Below, piece by piece: positions 11,208-22,113 of a stretch of 64,000 nucleotides of DNA. Under the pieces are notes generated by a model. The model did not search any database. It worked only from the letters and a program-made list of their open reading frames with translations, and was not told the DNA's origin. Source of the DNA: Collybia mongolica. Lineage: Eukaryota; Basidiomycota; Agaricomycetes; Agaricales; Clitocybaceae. Position numbers and translations under genes: made by a program. Each line of letters begins with the position of its first letter. The stretch's first letter is position 1. Where the stretch lies: positions 3,224,001 to 3,288,000 of the forward strand of contig JAAXNY010000001.1 of NCBI GenBank assembly GCA_013420905.1, given 5' to 3'.

Positions 11208-11226
11208 AGAGATAGAGAGGGGGTAA
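11208..11226 (+). other. polypurine tract of gypsy element
   Basis: AGAGATAGAGAGGGGG just before the 3' LTR is the expected plus-strand priming site. The equivalent in copy 2 is GGGATAGAAAGGGGG at about 31857. Confidence 0.7.
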
Positions 11227-11702
11227 TGTTACAAATTCCCTTATCCGTTCGACCTATCACTTCTTTTCTTCTTTCTCTTACCTATTATTGATTATCAGAC
11301 ACTTATCAACCTTATCTTTCAACATCTCCATATGCATTTCTTTTCTCATACTTACTCAGCTTTCTTACTCATCCTCTTCGATAGCTTACTCATCTTTATC
11401 TATAACAAATAGTGTAAACAACGCTTATCGGACTATTATGTATATATAGGGATACTTTAGCTTAGTTAGCTCTTTAGCTTGACCTAGCTGAATCAACCTT
11501 ATTCATCTATCTTCTCAACGCGAACTCGATCCTATCTGCCTTACGAAGGGGGTAGTGTATCTTTGATCAGATAACTCGATAACTTGACTTTAGCCCTACT
11601 GAGGGAGTCAATAGACGTTGGACTTACAGAAGTCAACGGTCTAAGAACGAACGAACGATACATTGGATTGACTTAGAGGATAAGGCCTAAACAGCTGTAA
11701 CA
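11227..11702 (+). repeat. 3' LTR of gypsy element
   Basis: It has the same length (476 bp) as the 5' LTR with six transitions between them, and is followed by the GTATT duplication at 11703-11707. Confidence 0.95.
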
Positions 11703-12511
11703 GTATTTCTTAAGTGCCTTCTTCAACACTACCCAGAGATGTTCAATGGGGTTGATGTCAGGGGATTGTGCTGGCCAGACCATAACATCAATGTTGTTGT
11801 CTTCAAACCACTTCGTTGCCTTGTTGGATGCATGTTTGGGGTCATTGTCCTGCTGAAACATCCTCTCTCCCTCTGGCATCTCCAGCTTTTCAAAGCTTTC
11901 CACTACTCCCCCATCCAAAATCTGGCAGTATTGGTCTGCATTCATAATCCCCTGGACCTCTGTAAGCACTCCTACTCCATTCCACCCCATACAACCCCAC
12001 ACCATAAGATTATTTCCTCCTCCATGTTTGACAGTAGGAGTGGTGGTTCTGTCAGAAAGTGGTTCTCCCTTCTTCTTCCAAGTATAAGTCCTTCCATCTG
12101 ACCCAATCCTGTTGATTTTGACCTCATCTGACCATAAGATCCTTTTCCAATCCTCCACTGTCCAGTTTTCATGGTATCTTGCCCATTGAAGATGTTGCAG
12201 TTGATGAGCCTTTTTGAGAAGAGGACATTTTCTCCTGACAACACTACAAAAGTCATTCTTTTTGAATGCATTCCTGACTGTTTGGGATGTGACAGGGTTG
12301 GGAAGAGTTTGGTTGATGAAATGGGTGGCCTCTACAGCATTATCAAGCCTTCCAGTGGTGATTTGTCAAATAATTGACTGTTTGTCACCAGGAGAGAGCT
12401 TAGAAGGACGTCCCCCCCTGTGGTTTTCCTTGTCCATATCCAGTTCCTTCTTGATTCTCCCAATGGTAGACTTTCCCAGAGTGGTTTTGGACTGGATCTG
12501 ATGCAAGGTAT
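11703..12511 (-). pseudogene. Tc1/mariner DD34E transposase, N- and C-terminally interrupted
   Basis: On the minus strand the frame encodes the helix-turn-helix region (TLGKSTIGRIKKELDMDKEN) and the catalytic domain with WSDEVKINRIG, QQDNDPKHASNKA and SPDINPIEHLW, which are the three acidic positions of Tc1 transposases. It resembles the intact 339-aa protein at 35165-36184. The C-terminal part is cut off by the gypsy element and resumes at 4742-4770. The N-terminal part is lost where a copia-type LTR abuts at 12512. An in-frame stop lies after KQSII (near 12366). Confidence 0.88.
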
Positions 12512-12797
12512 TGTTAGAATTGACCTGTATATATAGCTTAGCTTGGTATTGTTTTGCTTCTTTCATTGTTCTATTGTTCTATTGTTCTATTGTTCCATTG
12601 TTCTATTGTTCCATTGTTTATTGTACTCTACTATTGTTCCTACAGGTATATAGGTGTAGAGTAGCTCGTTCTGGAGTCCCCAGTTTCTTACTCAGGACTC
12701 AAGCTCTAGGCTTCCACCTTTAACAAGTACTCACTTATATTAGTGAATATACCAGTTTCTTACTCAGGACTCCAGCTCTAGGCTTCCACCTTTAACA
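12512..12797. repeat. copia-type LTR, solitary
   Basis: The segment reads TGTTAGAATTG ... CCTTTAACA on the plus strand and is near-identical to 21847-22113, with a small internal indel (CTCTAGGCTTCCACCTTTAA present twice here). It contains a TTCTATTGTTC pentad-like repeat. Flanks GGTAT and GCTAT agree at 4 of 5 bases. The left neighbour is Tc1 and the right neighbour is a different repeat, so it is not a simple insertion. Confidence 0.7.
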
Positions 12798-13077
12798 GCT
12801 ATGGCATTGGGTTTTGTGCACAGGCATTGCTTGTTTACTTGGTAACATTTTCCCATGGTCACATGACCTCTATAAACTATCACCTACATTGTTTTTAGTC
12901 AGTTAAAACTTTCTGAATGTGGAATGGACTTATTTCTCCTACAAAAAATAGAAAAAAGAAATAAAGAATGAGTACCTGCCACACAGTGTGTTGACCCACT
13001 CCACCCAAGTGAATGAATGAATGAATGAATCAACTTTTTGCCCAAAAACTGGGTTGATAAAGAACTTGTAATATAGA
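12798..13077. repeat. dispersed repeat, no gene
   Basis: The first 170 bases copy 2101-2290 (GTGCACAGGCATTGCTTG in both). A short GAAT tandem run lies near 13011-13029. I see nothing coding. Confidence 0.6.
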
Positions 13078-13807
13078 CTGATTGACTATCCAAGAAAGGG
13101 ATGAACACATGAAGCAAGGATTATGCTTCGAATGTCACAAGTACGGACATCAAGCATCAGACCATAGAGCTGGAGGCTCTATTCCCCAAACCCCATGAGA
13201 GGAAGAACCAAAAGTACTGATGAAAGGCAAAGATGCCTATACAAAGATCCAATCCCTTTTAGCAGGATTAGATGAAGAAGAGAAGGAGATTGCCATAAGG
13301 AATATAGAAGATGAGGGTTTTTAAAGCGGCAGCCCGAATTGACATCAGTACTTGCTGAGACTTATTCTGTTACACTATCACCTGTAATTTTAGGAGAAAT
13401 GAATCAACAATCTCTTTGTATTCCAATTATGGTGATTGAAGAACAGAAAAACATCAAAACCCCAGCAATTGGACTTATCAATTGTGGAGCTAGAGGAATC
13501 TTCATTGACAAAACATTTGTTGAAGAAAACAAAATAAAGACAACCCCACTGAGAAAGTCAATCTCAGTCAGGAACGTAGATGGAACAAAGAACAAATCAG
13601 GGAACATCACAGATTGTGTATGGACCAAGAATCAAATTGGAGATAAAGAAATCAGAATCCGACTATTAGTTAGCAGATTAGGAAAGGAGAACATCATCCT
13701 TGGATTACCATGGTTAAAACAGCACAACCCCAAGATCAATTGGGAGAAAGGAACACTCAACTTTGGACCAAGCATCAGAAAAGGAGTTCTATTGGAAGCA
13801 ATCTGAA
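13078..13807 (+). pseudogene. gypsy copy 2, gag end and protease
   Basis: This matches 6200-6925 of the complete element: zinc knuckle region, GGGTTTT heptamer at 13315-13321, and protease AIGLINCGARGIFID. It lacks the 5' LTR and most of gag. It stops at GAAGCAATCTGAAAGGACA, where a Tc1-type element begins at a TA, and resumes at 24402. CpG sites of copy 1 are nearly all TpG or CpA here. Confidence 0.9.
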
Positions 13808-13815
13808 AGGACATA

Positions 13816-14027
13816 CAGTAGGTCAAAAAACTGTCCCAATGTTTGGTCATTTTATAATGATTTACTTATAACAGAGTACTGGGGATTAATATCATTCTGA
13901 GAAAAATATATATGATACTACACCATATTAGCTTTGAAATGAGCCCTTACTTTTCTTATTTGAATAAAAACTCATTTCATAACAAATTAAACAAAATAAT
14001 TACTCATTGGGACAGTTTTTTGACCTA
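13816..14027 (+). repeat. left 212-bp terminal inverted repeat of Tc1-type element
   Basis: It begins CAGTAGGTCAAAAAACTG and ends CAGTTTTTTGACCTA, so the arm is itself bounded by short inverted repeats. Its partner is 24188-24399. Confidence 0.85.
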
Positions 14028-14180
14028 TGCTTAATTTTGGCAAGATCTTTACTGCAGCAAGCTTTAACATCATGTGATGTATTGTGGGAACAATAAACAA
14101 AGTCATGTGACCATGTTGATATAAATTCAACATGTTTCCATCATTACAATCATTCTTTCCTTCCCCCATCATCCCATGTA
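14028..14180 (+). other. leader region of the interrupted Tc1 element
   Basis: The stretch resembles, in reverse, the sequence upstream of the intact transposase (about 36185-36330): both share AACATGT, AGTCACATGAC-like and TTGTTTATT words. The transposase start would fall at about 14176, where copia sequence takes over. Confidence 0.55.
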
Positions 14181-17100
14181 TCTGCCACTTGAGCTGTTCC
14201 AGGAATGTGATAAGTAGAAATAATTCCACTTTCCACTTTTTCCCTTAACCAGAATAGTCTGGTGTCAATATGTTTCATTCTTCCATGGTGTTCAGGATTC
14301 CTGGTCACATTTAATGAAGACATATTGTCAATCATTAAAATGGAAGAGTTTTGGATAGGATACCCAAGTTCTTGCATAAGACTTCGCATCCAGAGGATCT
14401 CTTTGCCTGCCTCCACAGCAGCAACATACTCTGCTTCAGTGGTGGACAGTGTGACAATTAGTTGCAGTTTGCTGCTCCAGCCTATTGCTCCTCCCCCCAA
14501 AATTGTGACATACCCACCAGTAGAGCGCCCAGTGTCCACACAGTCTGCATGAGAGGCATCACAGTAGGTCTTGAACTCCAGTGGTTCACCATTTGCCTGG
14601 TAGGTCAACTTGTAGTCCATGGTGGCCTTGCAATATCTGAGCATATGCTTTGCAGCAGCCCAATGCTTAGGACCAGGATTAGAGTTATACCTTGCTAGCT
14701 TGGCTACACCTGCAGCTAGATCACCTCTAGTCATACTGACAAGATATTGAAGTGATCCAACAAGACTGAGATATGGGACATTTCGCATTTCCTCCCTTTC
14801 TGCATCTGTCTGTGGGCACATTGACTGGGATAGAATAAGTCCTGGGGTCATAGGAGTGCTGATGGGATTGCAGTCTGTCATGTTGTACTTTTCCAGTATG
14901 TCCACAATGTACTGTCTCTGGGAGAGGGCAATGGTGCGATTTGGACGATCTCTGATGATTTCCACACCCAATAGGAACTGAGTGGGCCCAAGGTCACGAA
15001 GTTTGAAGTGTTTAGACAGCTCCTTGACTGTTCTGTCAATTTCTGCATTGGATTTTGAAGCCAGAGTGATATCATCAATATAGATGGGGACAATGATCTT
15101 GACTTCTCCCTTTACATACAAGTAAATGGAGCAGTCAGATTCCAGTCTGGTGAATCCCATGCTGTCAAAAACACCATGTAGCTTCTTGTTCCACTGCCTG
15201 GCAGCCTGTTTGAGTCCATAGAGCGATTTCTTGAGCTTCAAGACCTTGTTTCCAACCACATAACCCGGAGGAGGACGCATATAAATGTCTTCCTCCAGAT
15301 CTCCATTGGGGAAAGCAGATGTGATGTCCACAGAGCGCAGTTCCATGTCTTCAATTTCAGCAATAGCTAGAATCAGTCTCAGAGCAGCTGGGCGAAATGT
15401 AGGTGCAAAGACTTCATTATAGTCAATGCCAGGACGTTGTGCACATCCCTTTGCAACCAGTCTTGCCTTGTAGCGCTCAATTGAGCCATCTGAATTGTGC
15501 TTGACCTTGAATACCCATCCTGAGCCAATTGCCTTCCTATCTTGAGGCAGATCAATGATGTCCCATGTGCCATTCTGTGTCAATGACTCTATCTCTTCAT
15601 CAACAGCCTTCTTCCACTTGTCAGCATCCTTAGACTTCATGGCAAGGTGCCAGTTCTGGGGATCTGGCTCAGGACCAAGGGCAGCACCAGCAAAGTGGAC
15701 AAATTCAAATCCATCCTCATCCATTTCTCCACATGTGAAATTAGCCTCAATATCACTATCACCATCATCCAGGACAGGCTTGGATGGCCTTACAATCCAA
15801 TATTCCTGGGGAGGTCTAGTAGCCCTAGATGACTTCCTGGTGGGGAGTACAGTGCCTTTGGGAGGCTTTCTACCTCTAGGTCTAACAGGACCATCATCCA
15901 AGTCAGGATCATGTTGCTCAATGGGTAATGGGTAATTGGCTGGATCAATGTTTGGGATTTGGACATTATGCTGGACAGGTGGTGCTTGGGCAGGGGCTTG
16001 GGCAGCAGGGGGAATAGGTACAGGGGCAGGTGCAGGGGCAGGTGCAGGACGCTTTGGGGCTGATTTTAGATTATCATCATCATTATCATCATCATACCCC
16101 CCAAAATCAGGCATATTGCTTGAGTCTGGCACTGGACTGCTATCAGGACAATTTGGACCAACAAAAATAGGTGGGGGTGGGCCAGAGGGAACAGGGACAC
16201 TGCCAGATGTCTTCAGACCAGGGAAATAACGCTCATCAAACTCTGCTTTGTCTGAGATCATGGTCTTCTTGGTGGTGGGGTTGTAGAACTTCCAACCCTT
16301 GTAACCATCAGCATATCCAATAAAGACACATTTCTCCATGTGTGACTGCAGAGTCTTGCGCTTATCCTTCTGCACAAAGACATAGGAGGTGCATCCCCAC
16401 ACCCTGAGATGACTGATATCAGGTTTAGTTCCAAACCAGCCATAGTGAGGAGTTTTGGGTGCTACAAGCGTTGGAATGTGATTCCAGATGTGTACTTGTG
16501 CATCCATGCAATGCTCCCAAAAGGATGGGGGCAACTTGGACTCTGCAAGCATAGCAGTAATGTCATCAGACATAGTCCTGTTAGCTCTCTCTGCAACTCC
16601 ATTCTGCTGTGGTGTGTTTCTGCATGTGTGTCTCCTGGTAATCCCACAATGGTCTGTGAATTGAATGAACTCCTTTGACATGTATTCACCACCCTTGTCA
16701 TCCTGCAATGTCTTGATAGTGTAGCCCTTGTCCTTCCAATGGTTCTCAGCATAAGCCTTGAACTTCTGGAATGCCTGGAATGCCTGAGACTTTTCCTTGA
16801 GTGCCATCACTGCTCTGAAATCCAAGAAATCATCTATGAAGGTAATCCAGTAAAGTGCTCCAGAGTGCAATTTTGTAGTCATAGGACCATGCAAGTCACT
16901 GTGGATGAGTTCCAGAGGCTGTGTAGCATGATTTCCAGTAGGGGGATAGGATTTGGACTTCATTTTGCCTGCCAGACAAGCCTCACAGATAGGATCTGGC
17001 TTGGTTGTAGAATCCATGTCCATGCCTGTTGCCAACTCCTGTTTAGCCATAGTCTTAACCACTGCATAATTGTGGTGAGCCAGTCTTCTGTGCCATAAGG

Positions 17101-17767
17101 ACAAGTCCAGGGGAAGAGTAGAGGCAACATTAGCATACTCTGAAATGCATTGGACTGTTCCATCAAGCTGGGCACAGTTGTTGGACTTGATTGTGGCAGA
17201 GAACAAGGCCTGAGATGAGTTCTTGAGTCTGAACCACAATGCCTGACTGTCAATCACAATATTGAAACCCTTTGCTCTGGTGAGGTATAGGATAGAGAGG
17301 AGGTTGTTCCGAAGCCTAGGTACATGTAGGACTCTAGTGAACTCCACTGGATACAGATTTTGCCCTTTTACTACAGGATTAAACACAACTGTCCCAATCC
17401 CAGCTGAATATATCACACTATTGTCTGCCAGCCTGATTGGTACAACATGAGGGCAATAATTATGCACCCAATTGCGATGTGGGGTCATATGCGAAGAGGC
17501 CCCAGAGTCTGGAAGCCAATTGAAGTCAGCATCTAGTTGCAGTGGGCCAGACAGATCAGAATGATCTGGGAGGGAGGTACTTGCATTTCCAGCATATTCT
17601 GTGACATCCTCATCAGAGGCATTGTCCTGTGCCTTGTCCTTTTTGTCCTTGGATTCCTCCTTGGACTCCTGTGCCTTGTTTGCAGTCTCCTTGTGCTTTT
17701 TGCCTTTATTTTTGCCACCATTTGAAGTCCCATTAGACTTCTTTGCCTCCTTTTGTGCATTGATGTA
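14181..17767 (-). pseudogene. copia element A: protease, integrase, RT, RNase H
   Basis: The minus-strand frame is free of stops for about 1,200 codons. In order: a Lys-rich linker (ESKEESKDKKDK), aspartic protease LPDSGASSHMT, GAG-pre-integrase LSLWHRRLAHHNYA, integrase core with IHSDLHGPM and a D...D...E set ending NGVAERANRT, a Pro-rich linker, RVT_2 reverse transcriptase with YIDDITLAS, and RNase H with YCDASHADC and STTEAEYVAA. The product would be the copia gag-pol polyprotein. The frame breaks off after YHIPGTAQVAD, where FTKPL-type residues normally follow, and joins Tc1 leader sequence. Its gag half is at 21328-21846, displaced by element B. Confidence 0.92.
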
Positions 17768-17772
17768 CAGTG

Positions 17773-17802
17773 TATTAGAATAGGAAGGTGCAGGGATGTC
17801 TG
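17773..17802 (-). repeat. last 30 bases of the lost 3' LTR of element B
   Basis: CAGACATCCCTGCACC and CTATTCTAATA match the end of the 5' LTR (20934-20963). Immediately before it on the minus strand lies mid-pol sequence, so the deletion joined pol to the LTR tail at CAGACATCCC. Confidence 0.8.
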
Positions 17803-20538
17803 GGCAGGAGAGTCCCTTGAGACAACCCACCATGATCCTGGGGGCCTTACAGACCGAGCTGACCTTCTCAATGGTTCAGATTCATCAAGGTCAGGATCAT
17901 AATCATTGCCTGGAAGTGGGTAGTTTGCAGGATTGATAGGAGGGACATTCACAGTGTGCTGGAGGCGAGGAGGATTGTGATTTTGAGAGGAGCTAGATGG
18001 AGCTGATGAGGGCTGGTGAGAGCGTGCACGAGTGCGTGCTGGAGAGGCATTGGAGGGGGCATTGCGAGGAGCACGACCACGTGGTCGGACAGGAGCAGCA
18101 GGGGCAGGGGCAGGAGCAGGAGCATTCTCATGTTTAATGGTAGCATTTGGCTTTGGAGCAAGATTTGGCATATCTGCAGATTCATCATCATCCCCCCCAA
18201 AATCAGGTCCAGAGCCTGATTCCAAACCTTCATCACCCTCAGCTGGCTTGACCTTAAGGTTAACAATGGGGTGGGGTGGAGGAGGGGCACTAGTGCGAAG
18301 TGGTTGCCTTAAACCAGGAAAGTAGCGCTCATCAAATTCAGCTCTCTCAGAAATAATGGTCTTCTTGGTGGTAGGATTGTAAAACAACCATCCCTTGTAC
18401 CCAGCAGGATACCCAATGAATACACACTTTTCCATGTGGGACTGCAATGATTTGCGCTTATCCCTCTGAATGTACACATATGCAGTGCACCCCCAGACTC
18501 TGAGGTGTCCAACATCAGCCTTGGTGCCATACCAACCAACATGTGGTGTCTGTGGTGCAGCAGAGGTAGGAATGCGATTCCAGACATGTATGTGTGCAGC
18601 CAGACAATGCTCCCAAAATGATGCAGGCAGGTGGGACTCAGTAAGCATAGCAGTAATGTCATCTGCCATGGTCCTGTTGGCTCGCTCAGCAACACCATTC
18701 TGCTGTGGTCTGTTGCGAGTAGTGTGCCTTCTCTCAATGCCACACAGGTCTGTGAATTTAATGAACTCATTGGACATGTACTCTCCCCCCTTGTCATCCT
18801 GCATGGCCTTGATCTTCTTGTCTTTGAAGTGGTTCTCTGCATGAGCTTTAAAGACTTGGAATGCATATAGAGCCTGGCTTTTCCGCTTCAGTGGCACAGA
18901 AGCCTTGAAATCAGTGCAGTCATCAATGAATGTCATCCAGTAGAGTGAACCAGCATGGGATTTGACTGGTAAAGGCCCATGCAGATCAGTGTGAATGAGT
19001 TCCAGAGGCTCCTTTGCACGATGCCCAGTAGAGGGAAAGGGATTAGACTTCATTTTGCCTGCAAGGCAAGGTTCACAAATGGGATCTGGCTTCTGAGATG
19101 AGTTGACATCCATTCCTGTTACCAATTGCTCTCTGACCATTCTGCGCACATCTGCATAATTATGGTGTGCAAGGCGTCGATGCCACAGGGAGAAGTCAAG
19201 GGGCAGGGTGGAAGCGAGATTTGCATACTCCGAAATGGGTTCCACTGTTCCATCCAAGTGTGCACAGTTATTTGCATTAATGGAAGCACAGAACAAGTTG
19301 GTGTTGTCCTTCCTCAATCTGAACCACAAAGCCTGATTATCAACAAAGATGTTGAAGCCTTTGACTCTTGTTAAATATAGGATTGAGAGGAGGTTATTTC
19401 GGAGTTGGGGTACATGCAGGACTCTGGTAAACTCTACAGATTGAAGATTCTTTCCTCTTACAACTGGGTTGAAGACCACAGTGCCCACTCCAGCTGAATA
19501 AATGATGCTGTTGTCTGCTAGCTTGATTGGGACGCGATGGGGGGCATAATTTCGGACCCAATGGCGATGGGGGGTCATATGAGAAGTGGCCCCTGAGTCT
19601 GCAAGCCAATTGAAGTCAGCATCAAGCTGGAGTGGAGTGGAAAGATCAGAATGATCAGGGAGACGAGTACTTGCATTGCCAGCAAATTCTACTTTGGGGT
19701 CATCATCATTGGAAGTGTCCTTGTGCTCCTGTGCCTTATTAGCACCCTCATTTCGCTTTCTCTGCCTGGGCTTGTTGTTGCCAGTAGTCTGCTGCTTGGC
19801 ATTGTCTCTGGCCCTCTTCTGTGCAGCTTCAAATGCAAAGCACTTGGCCATAATGTGGCCAGTCTTGCCACAGAAGTCACAAGAGAGCTTTGGAGTGCTG
19901 GCAGCCATTGCTAGCTGGTCAGAAGCCCGACGACGACGAGAGGTCTCCTCTGTGACAAAGGCTTGATGCACTGTAGCCTTGTCCAGTGTGTCCTTCATCA
20001 AGAGTGTGGAGACAAAAGCACTGTAGTCCTCTGGAAGGGCTCTGATCAAAGCCATAGAAGCGAGCTCAGCATCCAGTTCAGCTAGAGTAAAGCTGGCAGG
20101 GCGCAAATTTTGAATGGTGGAGATGGATTCCTCAACTCTGTTCATCAAACTCTGCAAGGATTCCTCCTCTTGCTTCCTGATAGAGAACAAATCGTCATAG
20201 GCATTGAATCTGGTGCCCGGACGCCTCTGCATGTGCACAGCTTCAAGGGCAGTCCACATCTTGATGGGATCATCAGTGATCTTGTTGAAATGGATCTTCT
20301 GAGATGGCTCCACCATTAAGAATATGTGACCAGCAGCTTTGTCTGATTTCTGAAGATAGGCATCAACAGCAGTGAGCTGCTCCAGAGTGGGAGGTGAGGA
20401 CAGAGTAGGCTGTTTAGATGAGCCATCTACAATCCTCCAGAGGCCTTGGGAGCGAAGCCAGGCAGCCATATCACCAGCCCATGAAGTGTAGTTGTAGTCA
20501 TTGAGGAGAGGAAAGGTGGGTTTAGTGAGGGAAGACAT
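17803..20538 (-). pseudogene. copia element B gag-pol, truncated before RT
   Basis: The frame is intact from ATG 20538 (MSSLTKPTFPLLNDYNYTSW). Gag comes first, with a UBN2-like region (FLMVEPSQKIHFN) and zinc knuckle CDFCGKTGHIMAKC. Protease follows (LADSGATSHMT), then pre-integrase (LWHRRLAHHNY), integrase (IHTDLHGPL, DDKGGEYMS, QQNGVAERANRT) and an Ala/Pro-rich linker (APAPAPAAP). After RRSARSVRPPGSWWVV the copia similarity ends and the frame runs on through the LTR stub into A sequence. RT and RNase H are absent, so this copy could only move in trans. Confidence 0.9.
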
Positions 20539-20912
20539 TGAAAAAAGCGAAATTTGGAGATGGGATAGAGACTCTGAGCAGGGTTTATATCAACCAGGAA
20601 TACAACCAAGGTCCTTTGTAACAACAAAAGGCAGGGTTCCACAGCTGAGCCTTCAGGAGTGTGTGCAGGAAGTGAGTGCTGAGAGTATTCTACTGTAACT
20701 AATAAGCAATCCCAATTGTAGCACCTCCAGGAGCACCAGGATGATTACTGGGTTATTTCCTAGGTAGGATGAAAACCAACCCACTGAAGAGTATGGTCCC
20801 AAAAGTTGGATGCCCTTGTAACTAGAGGGGGAGCACAACACTATAAAGGCAAAAATGCGAAACAGAGACTGTATATAGGCAGCAATGGAGTGGATACTTG
20901 AACTAGAGCTGT

Positions 20913-20933
20913 TAGAGCGCGGGGCCCATAACC
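20913..20933 (-). other. primer binding site of copia B, half-tRNA type
   Basis: Directly after the 5' LTR the minus strand reads GGTTATGGGCCCCGCG. Drosophila copia uses GGTTATGGGCCC-type sites that pair with the anticodon region of a cleaved initiator tRNA-Met. The match of the first 12 bases is seen; the primer is inferred. Confidence 0.6.
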
Positions 20934-21322
20934 TATTAGAATAGGAAGGTGCAGGGATGTCTGTGACAGCCAACAGCTGAAGTCCGAAGTAAGTAACTGG
21001 TTTATTGATCAAACAGAAGCTGTACTAACCTGAAGTCCGAAGTAAGTAACTGGGGACTTCAGGACTATCTACTCTCCTATATATATGTGCTAGAACAATA
21101 AGGAGAGTAAAGACAATAAGAACAATAAGAAGATGATAAGGATCTGATCATCTGGTATGATAGTGATCAGCATCTGGTCATCTGGTCAGATGCCAAGAGA
21201 TCAAGAACAATAGAGACAATAGTCACCAGACCATGATAACCATCTGATAAGGATCAGGTGGATCAGGGGTGACAGAAACAGCATAAGGCTGTGTATGGAG
21301 ATGCATGTGGTCAGTTCTAACA
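20934..21322 (-). repeat. 5' LTR of copia element B
   Basis: The 389-bp LTR runs (minus strand) from TGTTAGAACTG to CTATTCTAATA, with imperfect terminal inverted repeats. It includes a TATATATATAGGAG box near 21080 and a repeated CAGTTACTTACTTCGGACTT unit. Confidence 0.85.
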
Positions 21323-21327
21323 CAGTG

Positions 21328-21846
21328 TGCACTTGGTCTGGATGTGACCCCCTTTGCCACAGAAATGACAACTATTGCCAGAGGTGGATGCAGCCATGGC
21401 AGTCTGCTCTTCTGTCCTTCTGCGACGAGATTGGTCCTCAGTAATGAATGCCTGATGGACTTTTGACTTGTCCAAGTCAGAAGTGAGGAGTAAACTCGTC
21501 ACAAAGTGATTATAGTCCTCAGGAAGAGCCCTAATCAAAGCCATGGTTGCTAGTTCTGAGTCCATGTCAGCCAGAGTATACTTCTCTGACCTAAGACTTT
21601 TGACATTGGTGATGGCCTTTTCAACTCTGTTAATAAGAGTTTGAAGGGACTCTTCCTCTTGCTTTCTGATGGAGAACAAGTCATCCAGGGCATTAAAGCG
21701 AGGTCCAGGACGCTTCTGGACATGTACTTTGGCTAGTGCCTCCCACATTTTGACAGGATCCTCAGCAATTCCATTGAAGTGGACTCTCTGGGGTTCTTCA
21801 ACCATAAAGAAGATCTGGCCAGCTGCCTTTTCAACTTTGATGAGGT
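21328..21846 (-). pseudogene. copia element A gag fragment
   Basis: It encodes gag from AAGQIFFMVEEPQRVHF to the zinc knuckle CHFCGKGGHIQTKC, parallel to B residues of about 68-225. The N-terminal 60-70 codons, primer site and leader are missing; an LTR abuts directly at 21847. The frame continues in phase into A's pol once B is removed. Confidence 0.9.
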
Positions 21847-22113
21847 TGTTAGAATTGACCTGTATATATAGCTTAGCTTGGTATTGTTTTGCTTCTTTCA
21901 TTGTTCTATTGTTCTATTGTTCTATTGTTCCATTGTTCTATTGTTCCATTGTTTATTGTACTCTACTATTGTTCCTACAGGTATATAGGTGTAGAGTAGC
22001 TCGTTCTGGAGTCCCCAGTTTCTTACTCAGGACTCCAGGTTAGTACTCACTTATATTAGTGAATATACTAGTTTCTTACTCAGGACTCCAGCTCTAGGCT
22101 TCCACCTTTAACA
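21847..22113 (-). repeat. copia-type LTR next to element A gag
   Basis: The minus strand reads TGTTAAAGGTGGAAG ... CAATTCTAACA, the same family as 12512-12797. It may be A's own 5' LTR brought next to gag by deletion, since its end resembles that of B's LTR, but no matching target duplication is visible. Confidence 0.7.

Larger units (their letters stand above)
4771..11702 (+). mobile_element. complete Ty3/gypsy chromovirus, 6.9 kb
   Basis: The element has two 476-bp LTRs starting TGTTAC and ending AACA, a 5-bp target duplication GTATT on both sides, gag, pol with chromodomain, a third ORF, and a purine-rich tract before the 3' LTR. The LTRs differ at 6 positions that I can count (about 1.3%), all transitions, so insertion is fairly recent. 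It landed in a Tc1 transposase pseudogene. At least five premature stops in gag/pol make it non-autonomous. Confidence 0.95.
17773..21322 (-). mobile_element. copia element B, nested in A, internally deleted
   Basis: On the minus strand B starts with an LTR at 21322 (TGTTAGAACTGACC) and ends at 17773 (CTATTCTAATA). Both ends are flanked by CACTG (plus-strand CAGTG at 17768-17772 and 21323-21327), a 5-bp target duplication. Removing B and one CACTG joins A's gag to A's pol in frame (KCTLYINAQKEAK). The second half of B's pol and nearly all of its 3' LTR are missing. Confidence 0.88.

Noticed and set aside
12512..22113. The two copia-type LTRs as the pair of one element containing copia A
   Set aside because: No shared 5-bp flank, and more than a kilobase of unrelated sequence, including a gypsy fragment and a Tc1 end, lies between the left LTR and A.
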